Positions 7,053 through 9,365 of a stretch of DNA of 9,365 bases are shown here, one piece after another; the first letter of the stretch is position 1, and each line of letters starts with the position of its first letter. Under the pieces are notes generated by a model, which saw only the letters and a program-made list of their open reading frames with translations, was not told the DNA's origin and made no database searches. This DNA comes from an uncultured Chlorobiales bacterium (lineage in GTDB: Bacteria > Bacteroidota > Chlorobiia > Chlorobiales > Chlorobiaceae): assembly GCA_903901395.1 (NCBI GenBank), contig CAIUQW010000061.1, forward strand, positions 1-9,365, given 5' to 3'. The translations under genes and the position numbers were made by a program.

Positions 7053-7922
7053 TCAGTGTCTGGTGTTGTGGCTGCCTTCGAGCCGTTGTTCAAGCGCCGT
7101 TTTGACTCCTATCGTGACGAGCGCAAGAAAGACCAGGATCGAGGCGACGGCAAAGGAAGCGGTGTAGTTGTATTCGCTGTAGAGAATCTCCACGTGCAGC
7201 GGAATGGTGTTGGTCATGCCCCGGATGTGGCCGGAAACCACCGACACCGCGCCGAACTCGCCGATGGAGCGGGCGGTGCAGAGCACCATGCCGTACATGA
7301 GTCCCCAGCCGATATTTGGCAGGGTGATCATCCTGAAGAGCCGCCAGCCTCCGGCTCCGAGCGTGATCGCAGCCTCCTCCTCTTCGCGACCCTGCGACTC
7401 CATCAGCGGAATCAGCTCTCTGGCGACGAAGGGAAAGGTGATGAAGAGCGTGGCGATGACGATGCCGGGCGTAGCGAAGATGATCTTGATGCCGTGGTCG
7501 CCAAGCCATGAGCCGAAGGGCGTGCGGCTGCCGAGAAGCAGCACGAAGATGAGTCCGGCGATGACCGGCGAGACGGCGAAGGGCAGGTCGAGCAGGCTGA
7601 CAAGCAGCGTTTTGCCCTTGAAGGAGAACTTCGATATAGCCCAGGCCGCGGTCACGCCGAACACTGCGTTGATGGGCACGACAATCGAGGCGGTGAGCAG
7701 CGTGAGCTTGACGGCCTCAAGGGCGACCGGCTCGCGGATGGCGTCGATGTAGAGTTGCCACCCTTTGCTGAGCGCCTGTGAAAAGACGAGCGCGAGAGGC
7801 ATGAAGATGAATCCGGCAAAAAAGAGAAGCGTCAGGCCGATGAGAACCGCCTGCACAGCCAGAGGATCGTTTTTCGCAGGCGTTCGGCTGGGCGAGGCTG
7901 TATGGTTTTGTCTCTGTTGCAT
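7053..7922 (-). CDS. cysW: Sulfate/thiosulfate ABC transporter permease CysW
   Basis: A 289-residue integral membrane permease forming the channel with CysT. After a polar N-terminus of about 20 residues come six predicted membrane stretches, beginning with [19 protein letters not shown]. The EAA loop that docks on the ATPase is at about 180-206 ([20 protein letters not shown]), and [14 protein letters not shown] at 218-231 is characteristic of Cys[19 protein letters not shown] at 231-248 also fits this subunit and sets it apart from CysT. It starts 16 bases after the cysT stop and its own stop is 5 bases before cysA. Confidence 0.92.
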   Translation of the reverse strand: MQQRQNHTASPSRTPAKNDPLAVQAVLIGLTLLFFAGFIFMPLALVFSQALSKGWQLYIDAIREPVALEAVKLTLLTASIVVPINAVFGVTAAWAISKFSFKGKTLLVSLLDLPFAVSPVIAGLIFVLLLGSRTPFGSWLGDHGIKIIFATPGIVIATLFITFPFVARELIPLMESQGREEEEAAITLGAGGWRLFRMITLPNIGWGLMYGMVLCTARSIGEFGAVSVVSGHIRGMTNTIPLHVEILYSEYNYTASFAVASILVFLALVTIGVKTALEQRLEGSHNTRH

Positions 7923-7938
7923 GAAACGGGTTCGGTGG

Positions 7939-8772
7939 TTAGCGGTAAGCTTTCTGTTGCCAGCGCTGCACGCCGTTGAGCACGAGCAGCATGATGAAGG
8001 AGATGAGAAGCAGCACGAAGGCCACTGCCGACGCGCCGTCGTAGTCGAACTGGTCGAGCTTGCTCATGATCATCAGCGGCGCGATCTCGGTTTTGAATGG
8101 CAGGTTGCCCGCGATGAAGATCACCGAGCCGTATTCGCCAATCGACCGCGCGAAGGCGAGCGTGACGCCGGTCAGAAGAGCTGGGAAGAGATGCGGAAAC
8201 AGGATTTTCCTGAAGGTCTGCCAGCGGCTCGCGCCGAGGCTTTGCGCTGCCTCCTCGATCTCCGTTTCAAGTTCGGCGATGACCGGCTGCACCGTGCGCA
8301 CGACGAAGGGAAAGCCGATGAAGATCAGCGCCACGACGATACCCGCAGGCGTGTTCGCCAGCTCGATGCCGAAGCGCGAAAGCACCTGGCCCGGCAGCGT
8401 GGCGGGGGAGTAGAGCGTCGCGAAGCAGATGCCTGCCACGGCGGTCGGCAGGGCGAAGGGAAGATCGACAAAGGCGTCGAGAAAGCGTCGGCCCGGAAAG
8501 CGGTAGCGGGTGAGCGTCCACGCCGTCAGGAATCCTGCTCCTGCATCGAAAATCGCCGCGAAAAAGGCGCTCGACAGGCTCAGCCGGTACGAGGCGAGCA
8601 CGCGAGGCGAGCTGACCGCGGCAAGGAAGCGCTCCGGTTCAATGCCGATGGTCGAAATCACGATGGTGCTCAATGGCACGAGGACGATTGCCGAGAGATA
8701 GAAAACCGTGTAGCCCATCGAAAGGCCGAAGCCCGGCAGAATCCGGCGTTGTCTTTTGCTGAAAGGGTGCAT
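7939..8772 (-). CDS. cysT: Sulfate/thiosulfate ABC transporter permease CysT (CysU)
   Basis: A 277-residue membrane permease, partner of CysW. The N-terminus PGFGLSMGYTVFYLS leads into the first membrane segment. FVDLPFALPTAVAGI (101-115) and RSIGEYGSVIFIAGN (209-223) are hallmarks of CysT. The EAA loop is at about 173-200 (EEAAQSLGASRWQTF). The ATG at 8772-8770 gives the standard length, although no strong ribosome site precedes it. It is 89 bases downstream of the binding-protein gene, across a strong hairpin, and 16 bases before cysW, so its level may be set by read-through of that hairpin. Confidence 0.92.
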   Translation of the reverse strand: MHPFSKRQRRILPGFGLSMGYTVFYLSAIVLVPLSTIVISTIGIEPERFLAAVSSPRVLASYRLSLSSAFFAAIFDAGAGFLTAWTLTRYRFPGRRFLDAFVDLPFALPTAVAGICFATLYSPATLPGQVLSRFGIELANTPAGIVVALIFIGFPFVVRTVQPVIAELETEIEEAAQSLGASRWQTFRKILFPHLFPALLTGVTLAFARSIGEYGSVIFIAGNLPFKTEIAPLMIMSKLDQFDYDGASAVAFVLLLISFIMLLVLNGVQRWQQKAYR

Positions 8773-8795
8773 GATGGCGTTGAATGAAAATGAAA

Positions 8796-8842
8796 ACGGC
8801 CTGAAACGGGATCGTGTGAGCGAAAAGCCCGTCTCAGGCCGT
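8796..8842 (-). terminator. Hairpin with T-rich tail between the sulfate-binding protein gene and cysT
   Basis: ACGGCCTGA (8796-8804) pairs exactly with TCAGGCCGT (8834-8842). After one mismatch, ACGGG (8806-8810) pairs with CCCGT (8828-8832), leaving a 17-base loop. On the minus strand the stem is followed by TTTTCATTTTCATT. This has the form of an intrinsic terminator placed inside the operon, 20 bases past the binding-protein stop. A partial terminator or 3'-end protecting structure here would give more binding protein than permease, as known for other binding-protein operons; that effect is inferred. Confidence 0.7.
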
Positions 8843-8861
8843 GAGTGGTCAGGCGAATGGT

Positions 8862-9365
8862 TCAGGGCGCGTAGATCTGATCGAAAGTGCCGCCGTCGCT
8901 GAAATGCGCTTTCTGCGCCTGCCGCCAGGTGCCGAACAGCTCGCCGAGGGTGAAGAGCCTGATGTTCGGGAAGGATGTGGCATATTTTTTCAGAATGGCC
9001 GCATTGCGTGGACGGTAGGAGTTCCGCGCAATGATCTCCTGCGCTTCCGGCGAGTAGAGGTAGGTCAGGTAAGCTTCAGCCACTTTTCGCGTGCCGTGTT
9101 TGGCGACGTTTTTGTCAACCACCGCCACCGGAGGTTCCGCGAGAATGCTGACCGCAGGCGCGACGATTTCAAACTTGTCTGCGCCGAACTCTTTGATCAC
9201 CAGATGCGCTTCGTTTTCCCAGGTGATCAGCACATCGCCAATGCCGCGCTGCGTAAAGGTGAGCGTCGAACCGCGAGCGCCGGTATCGAGCACCGGCACA
9301 TTCTTGTAGAGCGCCTTGACGAACGCTTTTGCCTGCGCCGCCGAGCCGGTCTGCTTCTGCTTGTA
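8862..9365 (-). CDS. sbp: Periplasmic sulfate-binding protein, C-terminal half (5' end beyond window)
   Basis: 167 codons are in the window; the frame enters from the right edge with no start and ends at 8862. The intact family has about 330-350 residues, so roughly half is seen. Matches to the sulfate-binding (Sbp/CysP) family include the segment [20 protein letters not shown], then [18 protein letters not shown], whose residues line the anion pocket, and the C-terminal [20 protein letters not shown]. It captures sulfate (or thiosulfate) in the periplasm and delivers it to CysT/CysW. A GTG at 9299-9297 inside the frame is not a real start: coding similarity continues upstream to the edge. 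Sbp and CysP cannot be told apart with confidence from this half. Confidence 0.9.
   Translation of the reverse strand, partial: YKQKQTGSAAQAKAFVKALYKNVPVLDTGARGSTLTFTQRGIGDVLITWENEAHLVIKEFGADKFEIVAPAVSILAEPPVAVVDKNVAKHGTRKVAEAYLTYLYSPEAQEIIARNSYRPRNAAILKKYATSFPNIRLFTLGELFGTWRQAQKAHFSDGGTFDQIYAP

Noticed and set aside
7765..8787. 340-codon plus-strand frame opposite cysT and cysW
   Set aside because: Charged low-complexity translation with no recognisable motif, antisense to two clear permease genes.

Overview
The window reads as two unrelated pieces of DNA joined inside a pair of broken genes, at about 1475-1515. All genes I accept lie on the minus strand, so gene order below runs from right to left.

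Positions 1 to about 1490 are GC-rich and carry two genes that look planctomycete-like from memory. One is the C-terminal end of an FG-GAP/VCBS-repeat protein. Next to it is a 361-codon open frame that leaves the left edge of the window and resembles a phosphohexomutase whose catalytic serine loop has been replaced. The taxonomic call is my recognition of the sequence style, not a search result.

Positions from about 1490 to 3900 have visibly lower GC (single 60-base lines at 38, 52 and 55%). They hold an EpsD-like peptidyl-prolyl isomerase lipoprotein with two extra membrane segments, whose 3' end is lost at the join. A perfect 16-bp hairpin terminator follows, then a small secreted PEP-CTERM protein, then 530 bases of AT-rich DNA with no gene. 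EpsD and PEP-CTERM proteins belong to the exosortase/exopolysaccharide system of Gram-negative bacteria. No exosortase is in this window.

Positions 3900 to 9365 (one sampled line at 68% GC) are a sulfur-anion uptake region. In transcription order it has a sulfate-binding protein (cut by the right edge), the permeases CysT and CysW, the ATPase CysA, and then, after a 370-base gap containing a hairpin, a SulP-family transporter with a STAS domain. CysT, CysW and CysA are tightly spaced (16 and 5 bases). A strong hairpin followed by a T-rich tract separates the binding protein from cysT and may set the binding protein at a higher level than the permease. Together they would bring sulfate or thiosulfate through the inner membrane by two energetically different routes. 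The protein sequences remind me of green sulfur bacteria (Chlorobium/Chlorobaculum), but I hold this only at about even odds.

I do not see a clearly new multi-gene system. The points most worth following are the chimeric join, the catalytically altered phosphohexomutase-like protein, the membrane-extended EpsD, and the hairpin inside the sulfate operon.
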